Assembly (NCBI GenBank): GCA_963662175.1
Contig: OY759220.1
Location: 47,092,136-47,156,135 of the forward strand
Direction: 5' to 3'
Length of the DNA: 64,000 bases
DNA from: Aradus depressus
Taxonomy: Eukaryota > Arthropoda > Insecta > Hemiptera > Aradidae
The translations under genes and the position numbers were made by a program. The notes under the pieces are model-generated. The model was not told where the DNA came from. It worked only from the letters and a program-made list of their open reading frames with translations, and did not search any database. Shown here piece after piece: positions 11,270-22,775 of the stretch; the first letter of the stretch is position 1; each line of letters begins with the position of its first letter.

Positions 11270-11650
11270 TGTATCATAACAATGGCTTAAATTCATTAAG
11301 GCTTCTGTAGTATTGTCTATTATTAATAATGTATTGTACAAATGGCTCCTATAGTACATAGTACAATTTGTATTACAGTGTATTATAACAATGACTTTTG
11401 TACATTATAGGTTCAATAGTGTCTTCATAAAATGTCCGGTATTTACGTTGGACACTCTAACCGATTAAATAATTATTAATATATATATATTTTTTTAACT
11501 CTGGTGTATTATTAGAACTGTATAATATAAAAATGGGTTCTACAGTGTCTATTACGCATTATAGTGGTGTTATTGTAACAATGGCTTCTATACATTAAGA
11601 CATACACAGTGTACGATACACTATAATATATTATAATCGAAATGGAGGAA
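11270..11650. repeat. Degenerate AT-rich repeat, about 60-bp spacing
   Basis: The phrase gtattataacaatggcttct and variants recur near 11270, 11325, 11380, 11505, 11565 and 11620. Spacing is irregular and divergence high, so this is an old array or a self-similar AT-rich tract. Confidence 0.4.
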
Positions 11651-13065
11651 AAGTCTATTCGGTAATGTAAGTAATGTTACTCAAACATTATACGAGTATT
11701 ATGAAATCTTTGAAGTAGTAACAAAAACACAACAATTCATATCTTGACATTGTTATTGAATAACATGGATCCATTAGCAAGATGCAAACCGCTTTGTCGT
11801 TATTAAGATTATTCATTTAACCGTTTATATATGAAGCCTACAATTATTTATTCATCCGTAGCAGAGGCAGTCCTGTCTATATCTGCACATTCTAATTTAG
11901 CATCTGCAAATATCCTGCTTTTAATAGATGGAATTTATCGTGAAATATTAATAGTTTGTGAGAAGTTCATTGAATACAATGGGAAAAATAATAGTGGATG
12001 TTTAACAGATGTTTGAGATGACTTATTAAAACAGAATCTGAAAAGATAAAATAAGTTCCATATCATTTATATCGGTTGAGGTTCTTTCCTTGATTTCAAA
12101 ACCGAGATTTTTTTTTAAGAGTTATCATTAGTGATTAAATATGGAGAAAAAATAAAGAAAGGAAGATTGAAAAAAAGGGGATCAATGCAACAAGGCAAGA
12201 GTCCTTAAAGGAATGTTAGAAATGTAAAATTAATTTACATAAGATAATTAAGTATGCATACTTTACAAGAGATACACCCGACAGAGCTGGGGACATCAGA
12301 AAAAGGAAGACGAAGAAGGAGAAGGAATGGGGTCCTTGAATAATCAAACCTCTTGTAAACCACGGTCACCAATTAGATAGCCTGGGTCAGTATCAGAGGA
12401 AGCACCGGCCCTATGGAGTCCTGAGTGTGAACAACAAAGAACTAGTCATCCCTCGGACCATCAGACACTGTCCAGCAGTGGAGGCAGACAAAGAGATTAC
12501 ATAGTAACATAGGATTTTTGGGCAGTGCGCATCAGGCATTGCCTGGATGGCATCGAGATGAATAGTTAAACCTAGAGAACTGATATGGGAGAAGTGGGAC
12601 TAAATGAGGTCCACGACAAAAGGAAAATAAGGTTAGAAATATAAAGAAAAATAAGTGTGGCGAGAATTTTAACTAAAAGTTTGGACTAGATTGATTGGGT
12701 ACGCCTCACTTGAAATAGATGCGGATGGCACGTTAAATGCTTCACGATTTGAGATTCCCGTTATTGAGGAATCACTGAGGTTGGAAGGGCAGGCATTAGA
12801 ATATGAAGAGAAATAATAATGTAGAAAGTCAATATGGAGTTGAAACAAACCGTTTGCCGCACTGGGCTGACCACGGTGATGAGGCACTAAGTGGCCCCCT
12901 ACCTGGCTATTACCGAATTTCATCGCTCGCGGGTCCGGCGCCCACACCTATTAGATATGGCGTCGAACCCCCTCCTTCTCAAAGTTTATAGAGGAATATC
13001 GGGGGAAATGGAAATCCAATGAGGAGAGAGAGCTAACCTCTTGTGCAACCAGTGGCAATCTACAG
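11651..13065. other. No gene supported
   Basis: AT-rich on the left and more balanced from 12350. Open frames at 11831-12016 and 12669-12947 are short, with no recognisable motif. Confidence 0.25.
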
Positions 13066-13165
13066 AACAGGGTTACAGCAACTGCAGCCACGAACAGCGG
13101 AACAGGGTTCCAGCAAACTGCAGCCACGAACAGCGGAACAGGGTTCCAGCAAACTGCAGCGGCTA
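13066..13165. repeat. 36-bp tandem repeat, 2.5 copies
   Basis: The unit is aactgcagccacgaacagcg plus 16 bases ending in gttccagca. Copies are almost identical. The period is a multiple of three, which creates the AAVCWNPVPLFV repeat in a minus-strand frame (12951-13304), most likely fortuitous. Confidence 0.85.
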
Positions 13166-13434
13166 ACGGAATAAATGAACAATAATGTTTGGAAAAGGCC
13201 TTGTAAAATAAAACTCGAACTCGAAAATTCTTATTTACACAAAATTTGAAATTGGTTTTTGAGTTTTTTTCATGTTTTACAACGGCAGGATTAAAAGCGA
13301 CCATTTCTGTGTTTGCTGTCGTTCCTCGTATCTATGTACCTAATTGATGGATTCCAAACACTGCACTCAATTTTGAAAAAATAATTTCAAGTCTCATTCT
13401 CGGTATTACTCAAGCTTAAGTTCTACATTTCCAG

Positions 13435-13600
13435 AGCTGTGTAATTTTTTTCTGGAAATATTTTGGGTCTATTTCATGGCCCTTCTTCAGGTGACAAACG
13501 GTTCCTTTATGACCTAAAGAAGTTAAGTAAAATGCCGCAGACCCGAAATATCGGCCGAAATAAAGTGAACACCTCTGCACATTTTACCGAAACTATGGAA
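13435..13600. mobile_element. Decayed Penelope-like terminal pair
   Basis: The left end (13450-13500, minus strand) reads CTGAAGA, stem II beginning GGGC, ACCC, then AAAA where GAAA is expected. The right end (13520-13580, plus) has CTAAAGA in place of CTGANGA but keeps GAAA in cccgaaatatcgg. Both ends show the head-to-head layout seen elsewhere here, with one hammerhead box damaged in each. Confidence 0.45.
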
Positions 13601-14402
13601 CATGAAGCATCCGAGAGGAGTTAAAGAAGTTCAAGTTAAGTCCAGAAATTTCTGTAAATTCCGGATGTCTGGATACTCTGATAGGATAGCGTGCTCAGTA
13701 CAAATGAGGAATCATCAATATCTTGATCCTCACTGTTTAGGACCCACCTTGAGTATCCAAAAATCCCTCTGTAATATGGAGAGGGTTTGATGTTTTGACA
13801 AGCACTCACCTGGCCTCAGGCCACAAAGCCCTTCCATTATTCATAAGGGTTGTTCTGAAATCGGTTGAGGGGGTGGTCGGCCTGGGGTAGTTGTTGGCTG
13901 CTTCGTGCTCTCGATAATTTTCCAGAGCAAAAACCGGTTAATAAGAGGCCATTGACATAATTTGATCACCTTTCTATGAACATTGTCGGTCGGACGACCA
14001 TAATTATTGTAGCCTCAGGGAATGGCCCCACAATGAAGCACTGAGTAAAGAACAAAATAAATTTATATTCTCATAGGCTTTCAACTTCTCAGTCTGTTTA
14101 TGACTTAATAAACAATCGACACTAAAGTGAGTAACGCTGCATTCACTACTTTCCAATAGTAGACAACTAATGATCCAGTCCAAAGGAGAACCTGTAGAAA
14201 GCTAATTGTGTGGAGGACACAGAACTATCTTTATGTAACTAATAAAAATCTCTTTAGTTATTCCAAAAGACACCAGAGTACTTACTACATTTTCAAAAAT
14301 TAATTTACAACTAAATAATAAAAAACTAGGTCAAATACAAAAACACTGAAAGCATCTATGTATTTATATTTTAAATTACTGTACACTATTTCGAAAATTA
14401 GA

Positions 14403-14560
14403 TCAGAGATAGCGTGCTTGCCTACTAAGCTCAAGATCCAGGGCCGAGGCCCTTAAGTTTTTTATCTGAGAGGTGAAAAACCCATGAGCACGTCGTCCTT
14501 CGGATGGGACCTTGGGAAGCGATGGTCCCGAGCCTGTGAGATGAACTAACTGTGCTGACT
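14403..14560 (+). repeat. SINE 5' half
   Basis: Begins with the tRNA-like head (tagcgtgcttgcctactaag, then gctcaagatcc and gccgaggccc), followed by the conserved gtccttcggatgggac block and ggtcccgagcctgtgag. It is truncated before the 3' body and ends near an AT microsatellite (14568-14601). Confidence 0.65.
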
Positions 14561-14734
14561 GACTCGTTTTATATATATATAATATAATATATATATATAT
14601 ATACTGTAAAAAATATTTTTTCTGAACCAATTGATAATTGTTACGTCAAACGTGTGATCCCTCCCAGTTGTACAATTGTACATTGTCATGAGGAGTGTGG
14701 CTGGGAGGCGATATTCGGAGGCACTCTTCTAGGA

Positions 14735-15080
14735 TGACAAAAATTATGTCCCCTTCAAAGAATACATAGTTCGAACCGAATCGGAGAAGATCGGTCATGA
14801 GACTTGGCGATCAGCATTTTGAAGCAATATCGATAGTGAAATCTCAATTCTCACATTGAGATTTTGTTTTCTTCAAAATATCAGTATACCTATAAACCAG
14901 CCAAATCGACCAAAGAAAAGGAAAGGATCAGGAACGAAAACCCTAATAACTGCCGATATATTGAATGTATAGACACAAAATTTTATATGTTTTATAAGTC
15001 CACCTCATAGGGACGACACCTACCAATTTTCAGCCAAATCGGACAACAAGGAGGAGATACAAAAATCGGATTGTTCACAG
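14735..15080 (-). repeat. Repeat X copy (reverse)
   Basis: Contains reverse-complement versions of the gatttggctgaaaat and cgatacattcat blocks (for example ccaatcgacc and gccgatatattgaatgtat, roughly 14885-14980) and a second unit to 15075. Degenerate. Confidence 0.5.
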
Positions 15081-15589
15081 TGTATGCATTCACATGTAAT
15101 AGTAATTACAATAAAACTTTATTCCTGTAAATAACAGAAATTGCGGAAAAAATGTTTTTTTCTCTTTTGTATCATAACACCATGTCACAAGTGTAAGCTG
15201 CATTGAAAATGACAGAATTTAAAAAGAATAAATACTTCAATTTTTAAATTAATCTTTTTGTTTAATGTTTATAAACTGTTTCAAAAAAGCAATAAAGATG
15301 GTTAACCTTTACGGTTTGATTTGTTACAAAATGTACAAAAAAGACCGTAAATATCACATTATTTACTCACAAAAGCAAAAACATTGCCCACATTCTTTGC
15401 TTTCTGTCCGAAAAAATGGATATTTTTTGAAGTTTAATTGTACCTATGTATTCAGGAACTACCCCATTTTGTTATAATATTGTGTATTAATTATATTTAA
15501 CTATAATACCATATTGTTTTCCAATTTTAATATATTGTTATGAACTGAATTATTTATTTTTCATCATTTCATGTTGACCTAGAATGACC

Positions 15590-15880
15590 CAGGCAAGTTT
15601 CATTTTGAACGAAATTTTATATGTGTTTCCAGAACTCCATAAGGGTAATGGCATATATTGAATTTCAACCAAATCAGCCGAAGGGAAGGGGAAAAGGATC
15701 AGAGAGGGCTTATGTGAATTCAAAATCCCATAAGAACAACGCATATAATTTTTCACTTGAATCAGACAAAGGAGTGTGATCAGAAAATGGGAACTCGACT
15801 AAAATACCCTTATAACTGATAACACAAAGTTAAGTTGATGATTCAGAAGCCATTCAGAAAGTCAAGTATTGCGTTTTAGC
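15590..15880 (-). repeat. Repeat X copy (reverse)
   Basis: Two degenerate body units with caaccaaatcagccgaagg (near 15667) and ataagaacaacgc. AT-rich unique sequence lies between 15081 and 15589 with no gene. Confidence 0.5.
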
Positions 15881-16028
15881 GCAAATGGATGATTAACTAG
15901 TGCCAATAACAGCTGATATAATGGAGGTCCCATTGTTATTCATCTGAGAGATTGATTCAGATCATTTTGTCACAAGTAATCCTCTGTAACAGTTACAATT
16001 TATTTTAAATCTGATCGATGTTAATTCA

Positions 16029-16085
16029 TGGCATCTTCAAGAAATCTTCATATATAATATATATGAAGATTTCTCGAAGATGCCA
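16029..16085. repeat. 57-bp hairpin
   Basis: The arms are tggcatcttcaagaaatct and its reverse complement with one mismatch, around an AT loop. It lies between two copies of the ttaatt word and just left of the aataaagagtcattcactg repeat. It could be a short foldback insertion. Confidence 0.6.
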
Positions 16086-16372
16086 AACAATTAATAAAGA
16101 GTCATTCACTGTTTTGACATATTATGTCAAAAATATATTCTGCCCTCCCTAGGTGTGTGAAACTAGTAAATCCTATGTATACCGGAGATTAAAGAACTAT
16201 AAGTTAGTGTACAGTCGAGCAGTTCGTGAGCGTGAGGGTAGTTATTTTTAAAATGTAGTAATGTTGTTTCTTTTGGGCAATCGTGAATTTTGTTAGTTGT
16301 ACAGTTTCTTCTAACAGCTTGGATATCTTTTGAACTGGGCGGGTCATTAAGAGTGTACTATTTGAAAATAGT

Positions 16373-16525
16373 GAATAAAGAGTCATTCACTGTAGTAAGA
16401 ATTATTAGTAATAAAGAGTCATTCAATGTAGTACGGATTATTAGTAATAAAGACTGATTCACTATATTATGAATTATTAGTAATAAAGAGTTATTAACTG
16501 TAGTATGGATTATTAGTAATTGTAG
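16373..16525. repeat. 36-bp tandem repeat, 4 copies
   Basis: The unit aataaagagtcattcactg plus 17 bases ending in ggattattagt repeats four times with several substitutions. A lone copy of its first 20 bases also lies at 16091-16110, right of the hairpin. Confidence 0.8.
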
Positions 16526-16574
16526 GAATATTGAGGGTCAGTCAAAGATGGAAAAAAAACACTATTCAGATGCC

Positions 16575-16605
16575 AACGTTTCGATAGATTTTATATCATC
16601 ATCAG
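16575..16605 (-). ncRNA. Hammerhead ribozyme core, single Penelope-like end
   Basis: The minus strand reads CTGATGA, T, stem II GATA with a 7-base loop and TATC, GAAA, then CG and UU at the cleavage position. GCC before the core and GGC after it can pair as stem I. All conserved boxes are intact. The inverted partner seen with most other copies is absent, so this may be a 5'-truncated insertion. The flank to 16540 is A-rich. Confidence 0.6.
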
Positions 16606-16968
16606 GGCCTACAAACATGGGAGGGGGAAATGAAGATTAGAATCAAAAATAAACAAAATAAAAAAATTTTTTTTTTGTTGATAAACATTATTGAACGTTA
16701 AAAATACACTATAACAAGTTAAAAATTGAAACTGACTTACTATGAATAATTACTAAACATTAAAATTAAATATGATTACATTACTGAACATAAACATTAA
16801 TAATGGAAATAGACAAATAGGTGGAACATAATAAAGAGTAAACATTAAAATGACTTACTATGAATAAGCAGGGTTGGGGAGAAGACATGTAATGTCACTA
16901 GTAGACTCAGAAGTAGGAAGCAGGAGACGGTATCAACTTCAACATTTTACTCAGGAGAGAACAATAGC

Positions 16969-17193
16969 AGAGATAAACCGAAGTTATTAATTCTTTCAAG
17001 GCTAGTAGTCTCAGGATCCAATGAAAGGCCTATGAAGTAGAACTGTGGGTTTGCAGAGGGTTCGGTTATCCAGAAAATAGCAGAGATAAACCAAAGTTAT
17101 TAATTCTTTCAAGACTAGTAGTCTCAGGATCCAATGAAAGGGCTTATGAAGTAGAACTGTGGGTCTGCAAGGGTTCGGTTATCCAGAAAATTT
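16969..17193. repeat. 113-bp direct duplication
   Basis: Two adjacent copies (16969-17081 and 17082-17193) share cagagataaaccgaagttat and the cggttatccagaaaat end, with about five differences. No coding content. Confidence 0.85.
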
Positions 17194-17389
17194 CAATCAA
17201 AAGTTTTAAATTGGTGATCCTTATTGTGTCTCAAATCGCACTCTTTACATCCATCTGATCATTCCTAACTAAAAATGACTCCGAGAGGAAACTTTCGCTG
17301 TTTGATACCCCCCTATATCCGCATTCCTCTGTTGATCCCCCTGTGTGATACTCCTAATGCATACTCTTGTTTATGAGTTGATTAGCGTT

Positions 17390-17650
17390 AAAGTGGTCGT
17401 GGTCAGGGTTATTAAGCTGTAAAGCAATGTCAATGTCGAACCGATCAAACAGACACCAATCGTCCCCATGATATTGTGTATGTTGATGACATTCTAAAAT
17501 GATAACGCAATTAGTCTAATTAGAAAAAGTCATTAGATGGAATAGGACGGAGGGGATCAATAATGGATAGGGCAAACGAACCGAGTCATGGGCCTAATAG
17601 CCATAATGGCAAACAGCGGTCTCTACCGGACTCTTCAAACATTTCAACAA
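17390..17650. promoter_or_regulatory. Candidate regulatory island
   Basis: Non-repetitive block with several TAATT/ATTAG words (17385, 17503, 17513-17522) and no coding frame. It resembles the blocks at 7385 and 57040 in composition. Support is weak. Confidence 0.2.
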
Positions 17651-17834
17651 CTCTCAAGAAATGGATTTGTCTCATTAAACATTACACACAGGTCAATGGA
17701 GCTTTTTGGTAATTAACTATTGATTTTGAATCTTCCTTCATGAAAATGTTAACGTTTGAGACAGAGAAAAAAAAGTCGTGTAAAGTGCAGTAAAGTGTTT
17801 TGCAGTTATTGACCTGCGGTTTCCCGAAAAAAAA

Positions 17835-17910
17835 TTGTCAGTGAATCACCGGCTCTGTACTTCCACAGAACAAATTAATAAATTAACTCCCCCCCCCCCC
17901 CCCCCCCCCT
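17835..17910 (+). repeat. Repeat X head with poly-C
   Basis: Starts gtcagtgaatcaccggc, continues with cttccacagaacaaattaat, and ends in a 21-base C run (17889-17909). Confidence 0.6.
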
Positions 17911-18289
17911 CCAAAAACAGGCGACCGCCGCTAATATTCAACAGTTCACTTAAAGAGGGACTCAAACTAAATGTTGTGTAGATAGATTCATTACATTATT
18001 AGTCTATGCATTTTTTTCTAATATATATACTGTTTTTTGTATTTGTTTTACATATTCTCTCTTATTCATAAAGTAGATATTTTTATTTTATTTTTTCTTC
18101 ATAATTAAGCTGTAAATGTTTTGTTTTTTCATGTTATTCTTTTGTTTATCAATAATATTATTTATTTGTTTATCATTAATAGTATTTATTTGTTTATATA
18201 TTTATTATTAATTTCTAGTTTTCTCCTATGTAGCACTATTTTATTTATTTAATTTTACGAAATACTGATACTATTTCTCACTGTTCCTT

Positions 18290-18930
18290 CTCTATACTCT
18301 GTATGTATTTATTCTTAAAGGGACCCTCGGTCCCAGAATAATAAATTTTCTTTTAATTTCATTACATCGGCAGTTATTAGGGTTTTTGAATTGCCCCCCC
18401 CCCCCCCCCCCTCCTCTGAACCCCCTTTTCCTTTTGCCGATTCCGCTGAAAATGAATGTGTCGTCTTTATGGGATCTCGAATTCACATTTGAATTTTAGT
18501 GTCGATACACTCATTATAAATTTTTAGACTATATTTTTTTAATTTACAACCTTCTCACTACACCAACCATCTTCATATTACAGTTATTTGAGTATTTCAG
18601 TTGTCTTTCCCCTAATCCCCCTCTCCTTTGATCGTTTTGGCTGAAAATTGATAGGTGTTGTTTTTATGGGGTTTTGGTCATTCGAATAAAAATTCGTGTC
18701 GATACATTCATACTATCGGCAATTGTTATAGTATTTATGTTAAGCCTCCCCCCTAATCCCCCTTCCCTTTGATCGCTTTGGCTGAAAAGCAATAGCTGTA
18801 GTTGATAGAGAGTTCTGGGTTCACATATGAAATTTCTTGTCTATACATTTATTCTTAACGTGTTCACAGGCATATATACGCATAATTTGTTTTTTTCCTT
18901 TTGGGAATCTAGAGGTCGGAAATCGTAAAG
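18290..18930 (+). repeat. Repeat X body, about three internal units
   Basis: Three diverged units of about 160 bases each contain the order cggcagttattagggttttt, a C-rich stretch, ccttttgccgatt or cctttgatcg, ggctgaaaa, and tgtcgatacattcat. The C run at 18394-18411 lies in the first unit. It shows that repeat X has an internal tandem structure and that its C-rich segment is the source of some poly-C tracts. Confidence 0.7.
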
Positions 18931-19288
18931 TTACGCTGAAAACTCCCCACTATATTTCTGACCTTTCTTCCGAGTTTTGGGTTGTTTGGTTGGCAAAATT
19001 GATAGTAGTCAGCACCAGAGACCAGATCCTTCCTGGTGAGAGATGGTGACTTTCTGCAGGAAGTCTTCCATGTTTGGAGGGCCGAGTTCTTCTCTAATTT
19101 GGGTGTTCCGGAAGAACCAGGGTGCGGATACTGCCAAACGAAGAAACATGCTTTAATTTTTTCGATGTTTTTATATGTTGGTTTTGTTTGTGGGCAATCA
19201 CATGGGTGCTGGGGTGAATAGAGGTCTGAGTAGTGACATCAATTATACAGTTAATAAATATATATATATATTTTTTCCTACTCCGGTA

Positions 19289-19620
19289 CGCTCGCGATTT
19301 CCGCCATGCGTCTCCTAGCAGCCCAGTACACTGCAGATTTCCGCCATGCGTCTCCTAGCAGCCCAGTACACTGCAGATTTCCGCCATGCGTCTCCTAGCA
19401 GCCCAGTACACTGCAGATTTCCGCCATGCGTCTCCTAGCAGCCCAGTACGCTCGCGATTTCCGCCATGCGTCTCCTAGCAGCCCAGTACGCTCGCGATTT
19501 CCGCCATGCGTCTCCTAGCAGCCCAGTACGCTCGCGATTTCCGCCATGCGTCTCCTAGCAGCCCAGTACGCTCGCGATTTCCGCCATGCGTCTCCTAGCA
19601 GCCCAGTACACTGCAGATTT
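19289..19620. repeat. 40-bp minisatellite, 8 copies, two subtypes
   Basis: The unit gatttccgccatgcgtctcc plus 20 bases repeats at exact 40-base spacing from 19295. The last six bases are either actgca or gctcgc, and the subtypes occur in blocks. That suggests unequal exchange of runs rather than single units. Confidence 0.92.
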
Positions 19621-20085
19621 CTTTCTTGTAGTGCAGTTTCCTTTAATAGCAGTTCTAGTTAATAAATATATCGATATGGTCATCTTCGAGACGTTCATGT
19701 CGATTACGTTGCACCAGAGTAACACTCCACCCTCTCACGCCACAGTGGGACAGGTAGAGTCAAAAATATAATAACTCGATTTCCTTTTATGTAACATGTA
19801 ATTTGAAGTACATTTTCAAATTAAAATGTATTAATTAAATATTTTAACAAAATAAGAATATCAGAACAATATAACCGACATCTCCATATTTTCCCGTCTT
19901 CTGTCTTCGTGATCTTCCCCAGGCACTTCTGTCTTTCGTGATGTTAAATGTAAATTTGTTTTCCATAAAAGAATTTCTATGAATCAACGCACCCTATCAT
20001 TTTGTTCTTCTGTAAACTGTTTAGTTTATTGTAATATAATGCATTTTTGTTTTTGTTTTTTAGTTAATTTCGTAGAGATTTCTCC
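19621..20085. other. AT-rich, no gene
   Basis: Short frames only (for example 19586-19771, partly inside the minisatellite). Nothing recognisable. Confidence 0.3.
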
Positions 20086-20089
20086 AACA

Positions 20090-20250
20090 TTTCATGTTTC
20101 TCGACCTTCTGATTTCAATCGCAGAAATTTAAAAAAATCTGTGTCCATTGTTTGTGTCTGTGATCACGATAACTGCAGATAGAATGAATTTATCGACCCA
20201 CTAAGGACAACACCTATCGAATTTCAGACAAATCGACGAAAGGGAAGGAG
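20090..20250 (-). repeat. Repeat X fragment (reverse)
   Basis: Reverse copy with gataactgcagatagaatga and gacaacacctatcgaatttc (20168-20225), matching the body unit. Confidence 0.5.
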
Positions 20251-21650
20251 AGATATCTGGCTGGCGCTATCACTAGTGTAAACATTCGCTGGAGAGAGCT
20301 GAATAGAGGTGCTGCTACGGTTGGACGTCGGCATGAAGTACCAACACCATGGAACCTAGCAAATTCCAACTATCCAATTATGAAATTTAATTCTTTAATT
20401 TCTATGTGAGTATGCAATTAATTTCGCTTTTATTTTAAGTTTATATGCAGGAGCAACATGTCATTATTACTAATCCTTCGTGAAGAGGGAAGTAGATTGG
20501 AGCTGGATCACTGTCTCCGAAGGGTGTGTCCTACTCCTGTGAGTAGGGCAGATTTCCCTGATATTTCCATACAGAGAGCCGCCTCTGTTTTCACAAAATA
20601 AATGGATATTTCCTTCAATAATTTTCCAGGGGTCCTGAGAAAACATTGTTATCCCTGCCTGTGCCCCGGCGATAGGCTCCAGTGTTGAGGGTAGACTTAC
20701 AGCTCCTTTTTTTCTGTATTTTATGTACCAATTTTACGTACACAAAATTCTAGAATGTGCAGAGTTTTTACAGAGACTTAGTGTGAGTACAGTCCTATAA
20801 TTTGCACCGTACGATAGCTGCAATCACTTAGCCTTGTAGCACATCTATAAATATGTATATACCTGTTCGAATAGTTATACACTTAACTGTGGCTGGATGG
20901 CCGCCGGACCTATTAACTTAAATGTACCTCAGAACTGTACCATTGCTTGTGTTTCTGTTCGTTTCATTGAGAATGAATTTTTTTCAGTTCAGGGCATGAA
21001 AAATGCAAGCACCTTAAAGTTTAGGTCGGAATAATGGCAGGTATGCGTCATAAGACCTTTCCCAAGGGATGTGTGTGACATAAGATTGCCAAGGAAACAC
21101 TGGTTCAGAACAATTAACATTGGGGTGGTGGAGGGGGGGGGGGGGGCATTATAAATATATATAGGCAGCCATGGGGTGGTTGATTGGGGGGGAGGGAGGG
21201 GGAGACTTGTTATTTTTGAAAAATGAGTGGCCATAACAATCAATGTTTTATAAGTTTACATTTTGGGAAAAGAGCACCCCCTCCCTCCTAAAGCCACTCC
21301 TGCACTGAATTAGAGGTTGTGCTCAAATGAAGTTGACTTTAAAAACTAATACATTTTTTATTCTCTTATCTATGTATATGTCGTAGTCACTTAGTGAAAT
21401 CAGTCATTTAATGAAATTGCCGGCATATTTTGAAATTACATTAAACGCTTAGGCTTTTCATGAAATGACGTATTTACGTCTGGCACTTGATGTTCTACAC
21501 CATCTGACTCGTTTGTAACACCAACGACAAACCATGTAACACTTGTTGAGGTTTGCAATTTGCATGGAAAGTAATTTTTTTTATATGACTTTTTAAATTC
21601 CTAATAAATTAAAAAATATATAATGTTCCTATTTCTAATATTTTCTTCTT
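20251..21650. other. Mostly unique; G run and short inverted words
   Basis: No gene is supported. A 14-base G run lies at 21133-21146. Between 21385 and 21500 the word tcatttaatgaaat or tttcatgaaatga recurs in both orientations, which can be the subterminal repeat of a DNA transposon, though no partner end was found. Confidence 0.3.
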
Positions 21651-21654
21651 TAAT

Positions 21655-21765
21655 TTGGTGGCTCTGTCTTTGACTCCTGTCAAGGTGTCTATTGAATGGC
21701 CGCTCAAGAGCTCCAAGAACACCTCCTCCTGTCTGCTGAAGTTCTCTCCCAGGTCCACCATTTTC
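21655..21765 (-). pseudogene. LINE C-terminal scrap
   Basis: The nucleotide sequence on the minus strand (cattcaatagacacct, ggagtcaaagacag) matches the 62336-63347 LINE just upstream of its zinc-knuckle region, where the protein reads GPFNRHLHTVGVKDSPTC. Here the frame is broken and the cysteines are lost. Confidence 0.5.
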
Positions 21766-22239
21766 TACTTAAATAAAGGTTCACCTTTTGTCATTAAAAA
21801 TAAAAAAAAAATCCGGTTAAAAAATAATTTTCCCTTTATAAAAAGATCATAAACAATATTGGTGCTGTCCGCCCTCCTTGGAAAACAAATTGTTGGCTAC
21901 GCGACTAAAGCGGGGGGGGGTCGGTGTTTGTTGAGCCCAGACCCAGAAAAACCTCTGTTCAAGTGCTATAATTACACTGGGAGTTGTTTTATCCGGGGGC
22001 AGGATCAGAAGATCGGGAGCAGTTCCAAGGGGCGGAGCGGTGGCACGCGAGAAGACCATCACACCGCTGAAACCGGGTCGATGGGGCTTAACTTGGATCT
22101 GTAGCCAGACATAGTGTAGTGAGTGCAACAGGAGACCTAAGTTGCTGACTCCCTTAACACCTTCATTTTTTACACATACTAACCCGCCTCACATCTTCAC
22201 TTTTTACTTTACCGCCTATTCGAACTTAAAGAGGAAGTT

Positions 22240-22345
22240 ATGTGAATGAATATACCGAGACGAAATTTCGTTTTTAGATTTGGATCCAGAAGCCCCTGAG
22301 TACGCCACTTGTATTTAGTCAAATCGGCCAAAGAGACAGGGGGGG
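22240..22345 (-). repeat. Repeat X fragment (reverse)
   Basis: Reverse-strand body words (gtgaatgaatataccgagac, aaatcggccaaagagac) identify it. It is short and diverged. Confidence 0.45.
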
Positions 22346-22414
22346 CTAAATTGAAATTCCTCATTCGATGGGAGCATCCACTAAGAAGGGATTTTTCCAA
22401 ATTCCCCTCCAAGG

Positions 22415-22703
22415 ATATAAAATAAGACGATGACGTATATGTTTCACCAGTACATCTTGGATAATGAAGAGTCAAAGAGCCGATGTTTTCGGCAATGGTA
22501 GTTGCATTGATCACCAACATTGAACAACTTTCGACGATGTGTGTGTGTGTGTGTGTGTGAAACTGTGAGCACTCTAACCCGCTATAAAATAAGACGATGA
22601 CGTATATGTTTCACCAGTACATCTTGGATAATGAAGAGTCAAAGAGCCGATGTTTTCGGCAATGGTAGTTGCATTGATCACCAACATTGAACAACTTTCG
22701 ACG

Positions 22704-22749
<46 letters not shown>

Positions 22750-22775
22750 GAGCACTCTAACCCGCTATGAAATTT
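22415..22775. repeat. 168-bp duplication containing (GT)n
   Basis: Two copies starting at 22415 and 22583 are virtually identical except for the GT microsatellite, about 10 repeats in the first and 20 in the second. This looks like a recent segmental duplication followed by slippage. Confidence 0.9.

Noticed and set aside
21385..21500. Inverted tttcatgaaat words as a DNA transposon end
   Set aside because: No partner end, target duplication or transposase was found, so it is kept only as a note.
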